Of a DNA stretch of 45,395 nucleotides, positions 16,552 to 25,266 are shown piece after piece (position 1 is the first letter of the stretch; the number at the start of each line of letters is the position of its first letter). The notes below the pieces were generated by a model. The model saw nothing but the letters and a program-made list of their open reading frames with translations. It did not search any database and had not been told where the DNA came from. Origin of the DNA: Thermoplasmata archaeon (GTDB lineage: Archaea; Thermoplasmatota; E2; DHVEG-1); contig JAHWGK010000022.1 of NCBI GenBank assembly GCA_020054495.1, forward strand, positions 1 through 45,395. Direction: 5' to 3'. The translations under genes and the position numbers were made by a program.

Positions 16552-17373
16552 ATGGAAAAAAAGATGTATGATGAATCTAAGATTACTAATAGTTTAGATA
16601 AAATAAAACATAAAATTGTTGTGTTAAGCGGTAAAGGCGGTGTTGGTAAAAGCACGGTTTCTGCAAATCTTGCACTTTCATTAGCAGAGAAAGGCTATGA
16701 AGTAGGATTACTAGATAGCGATATACATGGCCCCAGCATTCCAAAAATGCTGGGTCTCGAGGATAAAAAACCGGAACCATCGGAAGCGGGTATCACTCCA
16801 ATTATTGCACTACCAAAATTAAAGGTTATGTCTATGGGTTTTCTCATTCATGATAAAGATGCTCCTGTTATATGGCGTGGGCCTATGAAAATGGGTGCTA
16901 TTAAACAGCTATTGGGAGACGTTAACTGGGGAGATCTTGATTATTTAATCATAGATTTGCCACCTGGAACAGGGGACGAACCATTGAGTATAGCACAGCT
17001 AATCCCAGATAACGATGGTGCAGTTATTATTACAACCCCTCAAGATATTGCGTTACTCAGTGTAAGAAAATCTATTAATTTTGTCAAAAAAATGAATATG
17101 CCAGTTATTGGAATTGTTGAAAACATGAGTGGATTTAAGTGTCCGCATTGTAACAAAGATATCGACCTCTTCAAAACTGGAGGCGGACTAAATGCATCAA
17201 AGGATTTTAATGTTCCTTTCCTTGGTAAAATACCGATAGACCCACAGATTGTAGAAACAGGGGATTCTGGAAAAACGTTTATGGCTAAAAATAAGAACTT
17301 AGATACCGCCAAGTCGTTCAAGAAAATTGTTGAAAATATTGAAGAAATTGTAAATAAAAAGGAGGTGAAATAA
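16552..17373 (+). CDS. mrp: Mrp/NBP35-type Fe-S cluster carrier ATPase
   Basis: A cytosolic P-loop ATPase of the ApbC/NBP35 group that binds and transfers [4Fe-4S] clusters. Visible are the deviant Walker [37 protein letters not shown], the Walker B region [15 protein letters not shown], and the C-terminal [11 protein letters not shown], which supplies the paired Cys for the bridging cluster. The length (273 aa) is normal. There is no N-terminal ferredoxin or DUF59 domain. It is followed after three bases by a zinc-ribbon MPGGD protein; the shared strand and tight spacing suggest one operon. Confidence 0.94.
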   Translation: MEKKMYDESKITNSLDKIKHKIVVLSGKGGVGKSTVSANLALSLAEKGYEVGLLDSDIHGPSIPKMLGLEDKKPEPSEAGITPIIALPKLKVMSMGFLIHDKDAPVIWRGPMKMGAIKQLLGDVNWGDLDYLIIDLPPGTGDEPLSIAQLIPDNDGAVIITTPQDIALLSVRKSINFVKKMNMPVIGIVENMSGFKCPHCNKDIDLFKTGGGLNASKDFNVPFLGKIPIDPQIVETGDSGKTFMAKNKNLDTAKSFKKIVENIEEIVNKKEVK

Positions 17374-17376
17374 AAT

Positions 17377-17598
17377 ATGCCAGGTGGAGATGGAACGGGC
17401 CCAAATGGACAAGGACCCGTAGTTGGAAGAGGTCGTGGAAGAGGACAAGGTGGCCGTGGTCTAGGCAGCGGTTTTGCCCGTGGTCCTGACGGCGAATGTA
17501 GATGTTCGAACTGTGGGCATAAAGAACCACATCAGTTAGGGATGCCTTGCTATGACAAGAAATGCCCAAAATGTGGTAGCCCTATGACAAGAGCTTGA
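17377..17598 (+). CDS. MPGGD-start zinc-ribbon protein
   Basis: The 73 residues start MPGGDGTGPNGQGPVVGRGR, then a Gly/Arg-rich stretch, and end in a rubredoxin-like metal site: CRCSNCGHKEPHQLGMPC followed by CPKCGSPMTRA, giving four or more paired Cys for zinc or iron. The N terminus and ribosome-binding region duplicate those of the 16095 gene. The family is common beside Mrp and NifX-like genes in anaerobic archaea and bacteria; its biochemical role is unknown to me. There is a GGAGGTGA Shine-Dalgarno. Confidence 0.85.
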   Translation: MPGGDGTGPNGQGPVVGRGRGRGQGGRGLGSGFARGPDGECRCSNCGHKEPHQLGMPCYDKKCPKCGSPMTRA

Positions 17599-17649
17599 AT
17601 GCTAATAGTTGTTAACAAAAATTTTATTTGAGATAAGAGGTAGAAAAAT

Positions 17650-18018
17650 ATGAAAATTGGAGTAACATCAACAGGTGAAAACCTGTATGCAAATGTTGAT
17701 CAAAGATTTGGACGATGTAAATATTTCCTTATTGTAGATGCAGAATCAATGAAATTTGAAGTTCTATCAAATGAAAATGCGATGGCATCTGGTGGCGCTG
17801 GGATACAAACAGCTCAAACAATCGCAAATAAAGGCGTAGAGGCTGTTGTAACTGGAAATGTTGGACCTAACGCATTTCAAACTTTGTCAGCAGCTGGTAT
17901 AAAAGTATTTACAGGCGCAAGTGGAACTATAAAAGAAGCAGTTGAAAAATACAAAAAAGGTGAACTAAACGAAACAGAAGGCCCAAATGTGGGCAGTCAT
18001 TCTGGAATGAGGCGGTAG
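17650..18018 (+). CDS. NifX/NafY-like iron-molybdenum cofactor-binding domain protein
   Basis: A member of the dinitrogenase iron-molybdenum cofactor family, RNase-H-like domains that bind Fe-S or FeMo-type clusters in transit. It reads MKIGVTSTGENLYANVDQRF, GRCKYFLIVD, then AQTIANKGVEAVVTGNVGPN and the closing VFTGASGTIKEAVEKYKKGE. At 122 aa it is a single-domain form. No nif structural genes are in the window, so it more likely serves another metal cluster. Six bases separate it from a second copy. Confidence 0.9.
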   Translation: MKIGVTSTGENLYANVDQRFGRCKYFLIVDAESMKFEVLSNENAMASGGAGIQTAQTIANKGVEAVVTGNVGPNAFQTLSAAGIKVFTGASGTIKEAVEKYKKGELNETEGPNVGSHSGMRR

Positions 18019-18024
18019 ATAGCT

Positions 18025-18402
18025 ATGAAGATATGTATACCTAGCATGGGAGAAGATGGCTTAGATAATCTTGTCGGTGAGCATTTTGGTAGAGTACCAA
18101 CGTACACTATTGTAGATCTTGAGACAAATAAAGTAAAAGTGATACCCAATACTAGTGAACACATGGGCGGACAGGGTTATCCACCTGAGATAATGGCAAA
18201 AGAAGGTGTAAATGTTATGGTTTGTCGTGGACTTGGAAGACGCGCAATCGCGATGTTCGAAGAAATGGGCATCAATGTTTATATTGGTGCATCTGGAACT
18301 GTGAAAGATGCTGTTGAAGCATTCAAACAAGGAACTCTTCAAAAAGCTAGTGAAGGCGATGCATGTGCACAGCATGCATTTAGAGATAGACAACACCCCT
18401 AA
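18025..18402 (+). CDS. Second NifX/NafY-like cofactor-binding domain protein
   Basis: A diverged paralogue of the preceding gene: MKICIPSMGEDGLDNLVGEH, FGRVPTYTIVDLETNKV, then PPEIMAKEGVNVMVCRGLG and VYIGASGTVKDAVEAFKQGT. It has a Cys in MVCRGLGRRA and a short His/Cys-bearing tail (DACAQHAF), absent from the first copy, which could contribute cluster ligands. 125 aa. The tandem arrangement suggests a pair with different clients or a heterodimer; that is inference. Confidence 0.9.
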   Translation: MKICIPSMGEDGLDNLVGEHFGRVPTYTIVDLETNKVKVIPNTSEHMGGQGYPPEIMAKEGVNVMVCRGLGRRAIAMFEEMGINVYIGASGTVKDAVEAFKQGTLQKASEGDACAQHAFRDRQHP

Positions 18403-18423
18403 AACATTCTGCAAGTGAAACAA

Positions 18424-19284
18424 ATGAGAACATATCTTGAATGTATACCATGTTTTATCAAGCAATCTTTAGAAGCTGCTTGTATGGCTACTGATGATGA
18501 AAAGATCCAAACTGAGGTTCTAAAAAAGGTTATGAAACATCTCCAAAATATTTCTTTTACAAATTCTCCTCCAGAGCTTTCTAGAGAAGTGCATCAAATT
18601 ATTAAAAGGATTACAGAGTCAAAAGATCCATATAAAAAAGTAAAAGGCCAGTCAAATGAGATGGCGAAGAAGCAATATCCCTATCTTAAAAAGTTGGTTA
18701 CTGAATCAGATGATCCTCTACTCATGGCAATAAAACTATCAATTGTTGGGAATGTTATTGACTTTGGTACAATGAACAGACTTAATGTTGATGATATGAT
18801 TGATAATGCTGTCAAACGGGAGTTTGACACAAGTTCATATTCTCAGTTTAAACGTGCTTTAGAACATTCAGAAACAATACTTTTCTTGGCAGACAATACC
18901 GGGGAAATCTTTTTTGATAAAGTATTGCTTGAAGAACTTGTAGAAAAACAAAAACAGATAACCTATGTAGTAAAAGCAAACCCTATAATTAACGATGCAA
19001 CAGTGGAAGATGCATATCTTGCAGGAATTGATAAACTCGCAACAATTATTGATGGTGATTCAGGGCAAAAACAATCTGCTCCTGGAATGATATTGTCCTA
19101 TGCATCTAAAGAGTTCTTAGACATTTTTGAATCTTCAGATATGGTAATTTCTAAGGGTCAAGGGAACTATGAAGGTCTGAGTGATGTAGATCGTGATGTT
19201 TTTTTTATGTTAGTGGTCAAGTGTCCTTTGGTTGCGCAGGATATTGGTAGTGAAGTTGGTAAGATTATTTTGAAGGCGAAATAA
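18424..19284 (+). CDS. DUF89/ARMT1-like metal-dependent phosphatase-type protein
   Basis: An archaeal DUF89 protein (AF1104/PH1575 type), proposed as a metal-dependent damage-control phosphatase. It shows the N-terminal LECIPCFIKQSLEAACMATD, the catalytic LFLADNTGEIFFDKVLLEEL, VVKANPIINDATVEDA, and ISKGQGNYEGLSD near the C terminus, which together carry the Asp/Asn metal ligands. The substrate is unknown. The ATG at 18424 is preferred to the GTG at 18415, whose AGTGA serves as Shine-Dalgarno. Its last base overlaps the next ATG, so it is coupled to the ATPases of the island, an unusual partner for this family. Confidence 0.88.
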   Translation: MRTYLECIPCFIKQSLEAACMATDDEKIQTEVLKKVMKHLQNISFTNSPPELSREVHQIIKRITESKDPYKKVKGQSNEMAKKQYPYLKKLVTESDDPLLMAIKLSIVGNVIDFGTMNRLNVDDMIDNAVKREFDTSSYSQFKRALEHSETILFLADNTGEIFFDKVLLEELVEKQKQITYVVKANPIINDATVEDAYLAGIDKLATIIDGDSGQKQSAPGMILSYASKEFLDIFESSDMVISKGQGNYEGLSDVDRDVFFMLVVKCPLVAQDIGSEVGKIILKAK

Positions 19285-20120
19285 TGATTATTTCAGTTGC
19301 TAGTGGAAAAGGTGGAACGGGAAAGACAACGGTTGCAACAAATCTTGCATTGAGTCTTGGAGAAGCACAGTTTATTGATTGCGACGTTGAAGAACCAAAT
19401 GCAAATATTTTTTTTAATGCAGAAATCAAAGAGCAGGAAGATGTCACAGTAGAAATTCCAGAGATAGATAAAAAGAAATGCAATTATTGTGGTAAATGTT
19501 CTGAGTTTTGTGCATATAATGCTCTAGCTGTTGTTCCATCTGATGTGCTTGTATTTCCAGAGTTATGTCACTCTTGTAAGGGTTGCAAACTTGTTTGTCC
19601 ACAGAATGCAATTAATTGGAAGAGGAAACCTGTTGGGAAAATCGAGCAGGGGGTTGCAAACGGAGTTGATTTCTTTCATGGTTTGCTGAATGTTGGAGAG
19701 ATCCAGGCTATCCCAGTGATTAAAGCCTTAAAGAAAAAGATTGATAAAGATAAGAATGTCATCCTTGATGCACCACCAGGTACTTCATGTCCTGTTATTG
19801 AAACAGTAGGTTGTTCAGATTATTGTATATTGGTAACTGAGCCTACTCCGTTTGGTCTGCATGATCTTAAACTTGCTGTTGCTGTCGTGAGACATTTGAA
19901 TCTTCCATTTGGCATTGTTATCAACCGTGATGGTGTTGGTGATAAAAAAGTTGAGATTTATTGTCAACAAGAAAAAATTCCTGTTCTCATGAAAATTCCG
20001 CATAGTGAAGAAATCGCTAGGCTTTACTCAGATGGTATTCCTTTTGTAAATAAACTGACCCACTGGCGTGATGAATTCAAGAAACTTTTTAATCAAATAA
20101 CAGAAGAGGTTAAAAAATGA
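19284..20120 (+). CDS. MinD-superfamily ATPase with inserted ferredoxin domain (first of pair)
   Basis: A P-loop ATPase of COG1149 type. The deviant Walker A SVASGKGGTGKTTVATNLAL opens the protein. A two-cluster ferredoxin insert occupies about residues 60-115 (CNYCGKCSEFCAYNAL and CHSCKGCKLVCPQNAI); the ATPase then resumes with LDAPPGTSCPVIETVGCSDY and LVTEPTPFGLHDL. It presumably couples ATP to electron or cluster transfer. 278 aa. It overlaps the next gene by four bases, the second member of a matched pair, so the two probably form a heterodimer. Confidence 0.93.
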   Translation: MIISVASGKGGTGKTTVATNLALSLGEAQFIDCDVEEPNANIFFNAEIKEQEDVTVEIPEIDKKKCNYCGKCSEFCAYNALAVVPSDVLVFPELCHSCKGCKLVCPQNAINWKRKPVGKIEQGVANGVDFFHGLLNVGEIQAIPVIKALKKKIDKDKNVILDAPPGTSCPVIETVGCSDYCILVTEPTPFGLHDLKLAVAVVRHLNLPFGIVINRDGVGDKKVEIYCQQEKIPVLMKIPHSEEIARLYSDGIPFVNKLTHWRDEFKKLFNQITEEVKK

Positions 20121-20980
20121 AGCAACTTACTGTAATCAGTGGAAAAGGGGGTACTGGTAAAACCTCTATCACTGCAGCATTTGCGTCTCTTGTAGATAAT
20201 GCTGTGCTTGCTGATTGTGATGTTGATGCTGCTGATTTGCATCTTATTCTTAAACCAGAGATTAAAAAAACTATGGGTTTTCACGGGCTTAAAATCGCAT
20301 CTATTGATAAAGAAAAATGTACTGATTGTAAAAAATGCCATGAGAACTGTAGATTTGACGCCATTGATGAAGAGATTAATCTAATCAAAGAATCTTGTGA
20401 AGGCTGTGGTGTCTGTGAGTATGTATGCCCTGTTAATGCAATTCAGATGATTGATAGAGACTCAGGGTTTTCCTATATTTCTGAGACGCGTTTTGGACCG
20501 ATGGCTCATGCTGTGTTAAAAACAGCTGAGGAGGCATCAGGAAAACTGGTGACTGTTGTCAGAGAAAATGCTAAAACTCTTGCTGAGGAGAAAAAGAAAG
20601 ATTTGATTATAATTGATGGCCCACCTGGTATCGGATGCCCTGTTATTTCATCTATTTCTGGTGTTGATCTGGTTTTGGTTGTTACCGAGCCTACACTTTC
20701 AGCTATTCATGATCTTGAAAGAATACTTGGTGTTGCACGTCATTTCAATATCCCAGCTGTTGTTTGTATTAATAAATGTGATATCAACGAAGATAATACT
20801 AGAAAAATCGAGAGATATTGTAAAAATAATAATATAGATGTTGTTGGGAAACTTCCATATGATACAGTTGTGACTGAGGCTATGATTCATGAAAAAAATG
20901 TGATTGAATTCTCAAAGGGGGTTTTTTCTGATAAAATAGTTGATATGTGGAATAAGATCCAAAGGAGACTGGCTGCATGA
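20117..20980 (+). CDS. MinD-superfamily ATPase with inserted ferredoxin domain (second of pair)
   Basis: A paralogue of the preceding gene: Walker A TVISGKGGTGKTSITAAFAS, DCDVDAADLHLIL, a ferredoxin insert with CTDCKKCHENCRFDAI and CEGCGVCEYVCPVNAI, then IIDGPPGIGCPVISSISGVD and VVTEPTLSAIHDLER. All eight cluster cysteines are present in the insert. 287 aa. Four-base overlaps with genes on both sides show tight translational coupling in the order ATPase-ATPase-IscU. Pairs of this kind are widespread in anaerobes and lack an agreed function as far as I know. Confidence 0.93.
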   Translation: MKQLTVISGKGGTGKTSITAAFASLVDNAVLADCDVDAADLHLILKPEIKKTMGFHGLKIASIDKEKCTDCKKCHENCRFDAIDEEINLIKESCEGCGVCEYVCPVNAIQMIDRDSGFSYISETRFGPMAHAVLKTAEEASGKLVTVVRENAKTLAEEKKKDLIIIDGPPGIGCPVISSISGVDLVLVVTEPTLSAIHDLERILGVARHFNIPAVVCINKCDINEDNTRKIERYCKNNNIDVVGKLPYDTVVTEAMIHEKNVIEFSKGVFSDKIVDMWNKIQRRLAA

Positions 20981-21414
20981 GTGAGGAAAAAGATTTTGAA
21001 AAAATGATTGAAGGAATTCAAAATAAAATTGAGTTGGATGAAGAAACTGATTTTTCAAAGAAAGTAATTAATGAATATAGAAATCCAAGTAATTTTGGTG
21101 TTATAGAAAAAGCTGATGCCATAGGAAAAATAAAAGGTCCTTGCAGAGATACAATGAAAATTACGTTAAAGATTGAAAATGATAGAGTAGCTAACGTGTG
21201 TTTTTGGACAGATGGCTGTGGTACAAGTATTGCATGTGGTAGCATGCTTACTAAAATGATAAAAGGAAAAACCATTGATGAGATTTCTGCTATTACTAGC
21301 AAAGAATTAAACAATGCCCTAGATGGACTTCCTGAAACTCATGTACATTGTACGGTCCTTGCAGTTAGCACATTGCATAAAGCTATTGAGAATTATTTGT
21401 CAGGGGCTCCATAA
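20977..21414 (+). CDS. IscU/NifU-N-like Fe-S scaffold protein
   Basis: A scaffold on which clusters are assembled. The 145 residues show the three scaffold cysteines in place: KGPCRDTMKITLKIENDRV, DGCGTSIACGSMLTKMIKG and THVHCTVLAVSTLHKAIENY. The first motif reads GPCRDTM instead of the usual GxCGDxM/V. The N terminus starts with an extra charged stretch of about 25 residues. No cysteine desulfurase is nearby, so the sulfur source must lie elsewhere. It overlaps the second ATPase by four bases, strong support for a role in cluster assembly by this island. Confidence 0.88.
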   Translation: MSEEKDFEKMIEGIQNKIELDEETDFSKKVINEYRNPSNFGVIEKADAIGKIKGPCRDTMKITLKIENDRVANVCFWTDGCGTSIACGSMLTKMIKGKTIDEISAITSKELNNALDGLPETHVHCTVLAVSTLHKAIENYLSGAP

Positions 21415-21422
21415 GAAAATAG

Positions 21423-21845
21423 ATGGATAGCATGATATTTTTTGGATTGTTTAAACGTAAGCAAAAGGTTCGTGGTTCCAATCGCAGATCTCTTTCAGCT
21501 AATGAGTGGCCCGATCATGTCATAACTCTTGAAGGAAAAAACTTTAACGATTTTATTGAAAAATATCCTTTGTCTATGGTGGATTTTTGGGCTCCATGGT
21601 GTGCCCCTTGTAAAGCGATGATACCGCGAGTAAGGCGCTTATCAAAGATTTACAATGGTAAAGTAGCGTTTGGTAAACTTGACACTCAAAAAAATCAGGA
21701 TATTGCTAAACAATACAAGATTATGGGAATTCCGCATTTAGTGTTTTTTAGATATGGGGGAAAAATCACTAGTATAACTGGTGTGAAATCCATCGGTGAT
21801 ATTAAAAATGTGATTGAAAATCTTTTAGAGAAGAAAGATAGGTAG
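21423..21845 (+). CDS. Thioredoxin
   Basis: A disulfide reductase of the thioredoxin fold, with active site VDFWAPWCAPCKAMIPRVRR, cis-Pro region MGIPHLVFFRYGG and the usual C-terminal helix. It has about 30 extra N-terminal residues that are basic (FKRKQKVRGSNRRSL) and not a signal peptide. The start may be 21423 or the ATG at 21435. Its place right after the scaffold gene suggests it reduces cluster-assembly partners; that is inference. A separate thioredoxin reductase is not in the window. Confidence 0.92.
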   Translation: MDSMIFFGLFKRKQKVRGSNRRSLSANEWPDHVITLEGKNFNDFIEKYPLSMVDFWAPWCAPCKAMIPRVRRLSKIYNGKVAFGKLDTQKNQDIAKQYKIMGIPHLVFFRYGGKITSITGVKSIGDIKNVIENLLEKKDR

Positions 21846-21853
21846 TTAGTAAA

Positions 21854-22504
21854 ATGAAACTTACAATAGTCTATGATAATGAATTATACATAAAAGATAT
21901 CGGTTTGAAATCAGACTGGGGTTTTGCTTGTTTAATAGACGCAGAGGATGAATTTATTCTATTTGATACCGGGGCAAAAGGTAAGATATTTCTGAACAAC
22001 ATGGAGAAGCTTCGCATAGATCCTTGTGTTATTAACAAAATTGTAATATCTCATGAGCATTGGGATCATGATGGAGGACTGAAAACGCTGATGCCTATTG
22101 TCGGCGATGTGGAGCTATATCGATTAGAAAAAGAGAGGTCTAGTGAAAATATGAGTATAAGTATTGTTGAGAAACCCCAAGAAATCATCAAAGGGATATA
22201 TACTACAGGGAGGCTGAAAGGTACACCGATAGATGAGCAATCATTGATTCTTAAAAGTAAAAAAGGTTGGTGTGTTCTTACTGGTTGTTCTCATCCAGGC
22301 GTTGAAGAAAATTTTAATGCTGCAAAGCAGTATGGCAACATTACGGGCCTGGTTGGTGGGCTACATAGTTTTAATAATTTTTCAATTCTAGAAGATTTGG
22401 ATTTTATCTGCCCGTGCCACTGTACTAAGCATAAAAGGATGATAAAAGAACTATTTCCAAGGACATATATCGAGGGTGGCGTAGGAAAAATAATTGAAAT
22501 TTAG
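21854..22504 (+). CDS. Metallo-beta-lactamase-fold hydrolase (COG1237-like)
   Basis: A 216-residue MBL-fold protein with the binuclear metal motif VISHEHWDHDGGLKTL, then TGCSHPGVEENFNAAK and VGGLHSF. It resembles COG1237 proteins, annotated variously as dihydropterin-type hydrolases. The N-terminal TIVYDNELYIKDIGLKSDWG matches the usual start. The substrate is unknown. It is the tail of the co-oriented island, nine bases after thioredoxin. Confidence 0.85.
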   Translation: MKLTIVYDNELYIKDIGLKSDWGFACLIDAEDEFILFDTGAKGKIFLNNMEKLRIDPCVINKIVISHEHWDHDGGLKTLMPIVGDVELYRLEKERSSENMSISIVEKPQEIIKGIYTTGRLKGTPIDEQSLILKSKKGWCVLTGCSHPGVEENFNAAKQYGNITGLVGGLHSFNNFSILEDLDFICPCHCTKHKRMIKELFPRTYIEGGVGKIIEI

Positions 22505-22530
22505 TCTCTGCGTTTTTAAGGGGATAAAAT

Positions 22531-23481
22531 ATGACAAATAAAAGAAAAATGATTACCTTTGGCCCTGTTCCATCAAGACGTTTAGGACAAAGTTTGGGAA
22601 TAAATAACATTCCACCAAAAATCTGCACATATTCCTGTATCTACTGTCAACTTGGAAGAACTAATAATAAAAGAGTTCAAAGAGAAATGTTTTATAAAAT
22701 AAAAGATATTAAACATGCCGTTGAAAAAAAAATCAAGGAAGCAAGGAGACAAAATGAGACAATCGACTATTTAACCTTTGTTTCAGATGGGGAGCCCACA
22801 TTAGATATCAACCTTGGAAAAGAAATTGAAATACTAAAAACACTAGATATCAGAATCGCAGTAATTACTAATAGTTCTATTTTATGGAAAAAAGATGTCC
22901 GAGATGATTTATCAAACGCAGATTGCGTTTCTGTAAAAATTGACACTGTAAATAAAGAGATTTGGAAAGAAATCAATAGGCCTCATCAATCATTGGATAT
23001 TAATAAAATATTGTTGGGTATAAATGAATTTTCTCAAGATTTTAATGGTGAGCTTATCACAGAAACTATGGTTATAAAGGATATGAACAACAAGATTCGA
23101 GATTTAGAAAGAATTGCAGATTTTATTGAAAGGCTAAATTCTAAGAAGAGTTACATCTCAGTTCCAACTAGACCCCCTGCAGAAAAATGGGCAATACAAG
23201 CATCTGAGTTTGATATTAATGTAGCATATCAAGTTTTCAAAGAAAGAGGGCTTGATACAGAATATCTAATCGAGTACGAAGGAAATGATTTTGCGTATAC
23301 TGGAAACGTCGAAGAAGATTTACTAAGCATTACGTCGGTGCATCCAATGAGAGAAAAAAGCGTTAACAATTTTTTATTAAAATCCAAAGCAAATTGGAGT
23401 ATAATTGAAAAATTAATAAAAGAGGATAAATTAGTGGAGGTAAAATATAGAAATAAGAAGTTTTACATTAGGAAATTATAA
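22531..23481 (+). CDS. Radical SAM protein (COG0731-like)
   Basis: A radical SAM enzyme of 316 aa with FGPVPSRRLGQSLGINNIPP immediately before the cluster motif CTYSCIYCQLGRT (CxxxCxxC). YLTFVSDGEPTLDINLGKEI gives the SAM-binding GE-like motif, and the C-terminal third is a winged-helix-like segment (KLIKEDKLVEVKYRNKKFYI). The family is frequent in anaerobes; the reaction is unknown to me. It has its own leader (26 bases after the MBL gene), so it may or may not be part of the island transcript. Confidence 0.9.
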   Translation: MTNKRKMITFGPVPSRRLGQSLGINNIPPKICTYSCIYCQLGRTNNKRVQREMFYKIKDIKHAVEKKIKEARRQNETIDYLTFVSDGEPTLDINLGKEIEILKTLDIRIAVITNSSILWKKDVRDDLSNADCVSVKIDTVNKEIWKEINRPHQSLDINKILLGINEFSQDFNGELITETMVIKDMNNKIRDLERIADFIERLNSKKSYISVPTRPPAEKWAIQASEFDINVAYQVFKERGLDTEYLIEYEGNDFAYTGNVEEDLLSITSVHPMREKSVNNFLLKSKANWSIIEKLIKEDKLVEVKYRNKKFYIRKL

Positions 23482-23598
23482 AGATATTAGATTTATCATT
23501 AAACGAATAAGAAATACAATATCTTCTATATTCTCAAATAATGGAAATTTTGGTTGATTTTTTAAATAAATTAATGTTAAAGTAAATGAAGGATAATT

Positions 23599-24084
23599 AT
23601 GAATCAAATAAAAATGCATGCAATTGGAATAATTCACTCACCATATAATGAGAAAAACGATATTCCTATACAAGGAAGGTTCAAGGATGATGTTGAAGCC
23701 TGGGCAGAATTAAAAGTTAAATATGTAAAAGGTTTAAAAGATTTAGATAAATTCAGCCATGCTATACTTCTATATTATCTTCATAAATCAGATAAAGAGA
23801 ATATCAAAGGGAAACCTTTTCTTGAAGACGTTGAACATGGTATATTTGCTATAAGGAGTCCTCATCGCCCGAATCATATAGGACTTTCTGTTGTGAAAAT
23901 CAAGCGCATCCAAGAAAATAAATTGTATTTTACTGCGGTTGATATGATCAATGGAACACCACTCCTCGATATAAAACCGTATGTAAAATATTTTGACAGC
24001 CGAGACGATATTGTATCTGGATGGCTGGATAAACACTTTAAGAACGGGAAAATTCCAGATAAAACCATAATTAGACGATTCTAA
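23599..24084 (+). CDS. trmO: tRNA-Thr (t6A37) N6-methyltransferase TrmO
   Basis: TrmO (YaeB/TsaA family) methylates N6 of t6A37 in threonine tRNA with SAM, using a small beta-barrel fold. It shows IGIIHSPYNEKNDIPIQGRF, FSHAILLYYLHKSD, GIFAIRSPHRPNHIGLSVVK and DMINGTPLLDIKPYVKYFD, the core family signatures. Archaeal members are usually the short single-domain type, about 130-165 aa, as here. It is monocistronic, between the radical SAM gene and a convergent flavoprotein. Confidence 0.92.
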   Translation: MNQIKMHAIGIIHSPYNEKNDIPIQGRFKDDVEAWAELKVKYVKGLKDLDKFSHAILLYYLHKSDKENIKGKPFLEDVEHGIFAIRSPHRPNHIGLSVVKIKRIQENKLYFTAVDMINGTPLLDIKPYVKYFDSRDDIVSGWLDKHFKNGKIPDKTIIRRF

Positions 24085-24124
24085 ACATATTTTAATATCT
24101 TTTTACAGTGAATCCTCCAACATA

Positions 24125-25177
24125 TCAATTCTCAGTTAAAACAATTTTAAACCAATCTTCATCAGTGAATCTAGGTATACTTCGTTTTACCGGAAATAAT
24201 TGCTTATCTTGATATCTTATTACTTGTGTACGAATAAAATTTTTAAAAGGAAGGTGCCAATAAAACGTGTGTAATAGGAGATCCTTATTCATGTGTAATG
24301 TAAACTGCTTAAATTCTTGTAAGGACTTTTGTTTTGATTTTATACTTGTTGCAGCAATTTTTCCAGATATAATAGCACCATTAATTCCAAATCCAAAAAA
24401 CGGGTCTAAAAAGCCAGCTACATCTCCAGATAGTACAAAGGTTTTTCTTGCATATTTTGTAAACATTTGTACTTTTTTTGGAAAATGGGAAACAATTGAA
24501 GACCACCCATCCAAGTCAATATCTTCAGTTTTTTTTACTAAATTTGTAAATTTCTTTAAATTTTTTTGAGAAAGATTTGATGGCCCTGAAAGTTGAGCTG
24601 AGATTATCCCATTTTTCCCTGAGATATATCCATAGTCAGATGTATAATTTCCAAAGTAAGCTATGGTAATATTTCCAAGGTCCATCTTAATATGTGTATC
24701 AAATTGTTTGAATGTGATATGTGGAAGGTTGAGACAGCTGACGAGCTGCGAATATCCTGCAGTTGCAATAATTGAATTATTTGGGATATCCTTCAATTTT
24801 TCTTTGGTTAACGGTTGTGAAAATTTGAAGTTAACTCCTTCTTCTAGCGCTATTTTATAGAGAAAATAGTCTAAGGATGATTCTCTTGGACCACGTTCAA
24901 CAACATAAAGATTTTTTGTTGAAAACACATATCTTTTTGAGCGTATATAGCCTCTAAATCCATCTAATTTTGAAAAACATGATTCAATTTTTATTCCAAT
25001 ATATTTCTGCATTTTTTGAATGTGCATGGGTGTCATATGGATTGAAGGATGACATTTTGTTGATCCTCCGATTCTATTTTCTTTTTCGTATACTGTAACT
25101 TTATATCCATTTCTAACTAGATTTATGGCAGCAACTAAACCAGATAGGCCAGCACCATAAATCTGGATATTTTTCAT
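24125..25177 (-). CDS. FAD-dependent oxidoreductase, geranylgeranyl-reductase-like
   Basis: A flavoprotein of about 350 aa with N-terminal dinucleotide fold IQIYGAGLSGLVAAINLVRN and YEKENRIGGSTKCHP, and the C-terminal FAD motif FVLSGDVAGFLDPFFGFGIN typical of geranylgeranyl reductases, which saturate isoprenoid chains. The middle is divergent, and the protein is shorter than characterised archaeal GGRs (about 390-450). A different hydrophobic-substrate oxidoreductase is possible. ATG 25177 is preferred to the TTG at 25186. Its neighbours (radical SAM, CruF-like, CrtC-like, prenyl synthase) support an isoprenoid substrate. Confidence 0.8.
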   Translation of the reverse strand: MKNIQIYGAGLSGLVAAINLVRNGYKVTVYEKENRIGGSTKCHPSIHMTPMHIQKMQKYIGIKIESCFSKLDGFRGYIRSKRYVFSTKNLYVVERGPRESSLDYFLYKIALEEGVNFKFSQPLTKEKLKDIPNNSIIATAGYSQLVSCLNLPHITFKQFDTHIKMDLGNITIAYFGNYTSDYGYISGKNGIISAQLSGPSNLSQKNLKKFTNLVKKTEDIDLDGWSSIVSHFPKKVQMFTKYARKTFVLSGDVAGFLDPFFGFGINGAIISGKIAATSIKSKQKSLQEFKQFTLHMNKDLLLHTFYWHLPFKNFIRTQVIRYQDKQLFPVKRSIPRFTDEDWFKIVLTEN

Positions 25178-25266
25178 AGTCAACAATATAGAAAAGATGT
25201 CTTCATGTTAATATTTATTGTTATAGCTATAAAATCTACGGCCAACCAACATAATAATTACAGATC

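Noticed and set aside
17650-18402. Nitrogen fixation locus
   Set aside because: NifX-like domains occur widely outside nif clusters, and no nifH, nifD, nifK, nifB or nifE is present.
18061-18465. 134-residue minus-strand ORF opposite the second NifX-like gene
   Set aside because: Antisense to a recognisable gene, no motif, no start signal.
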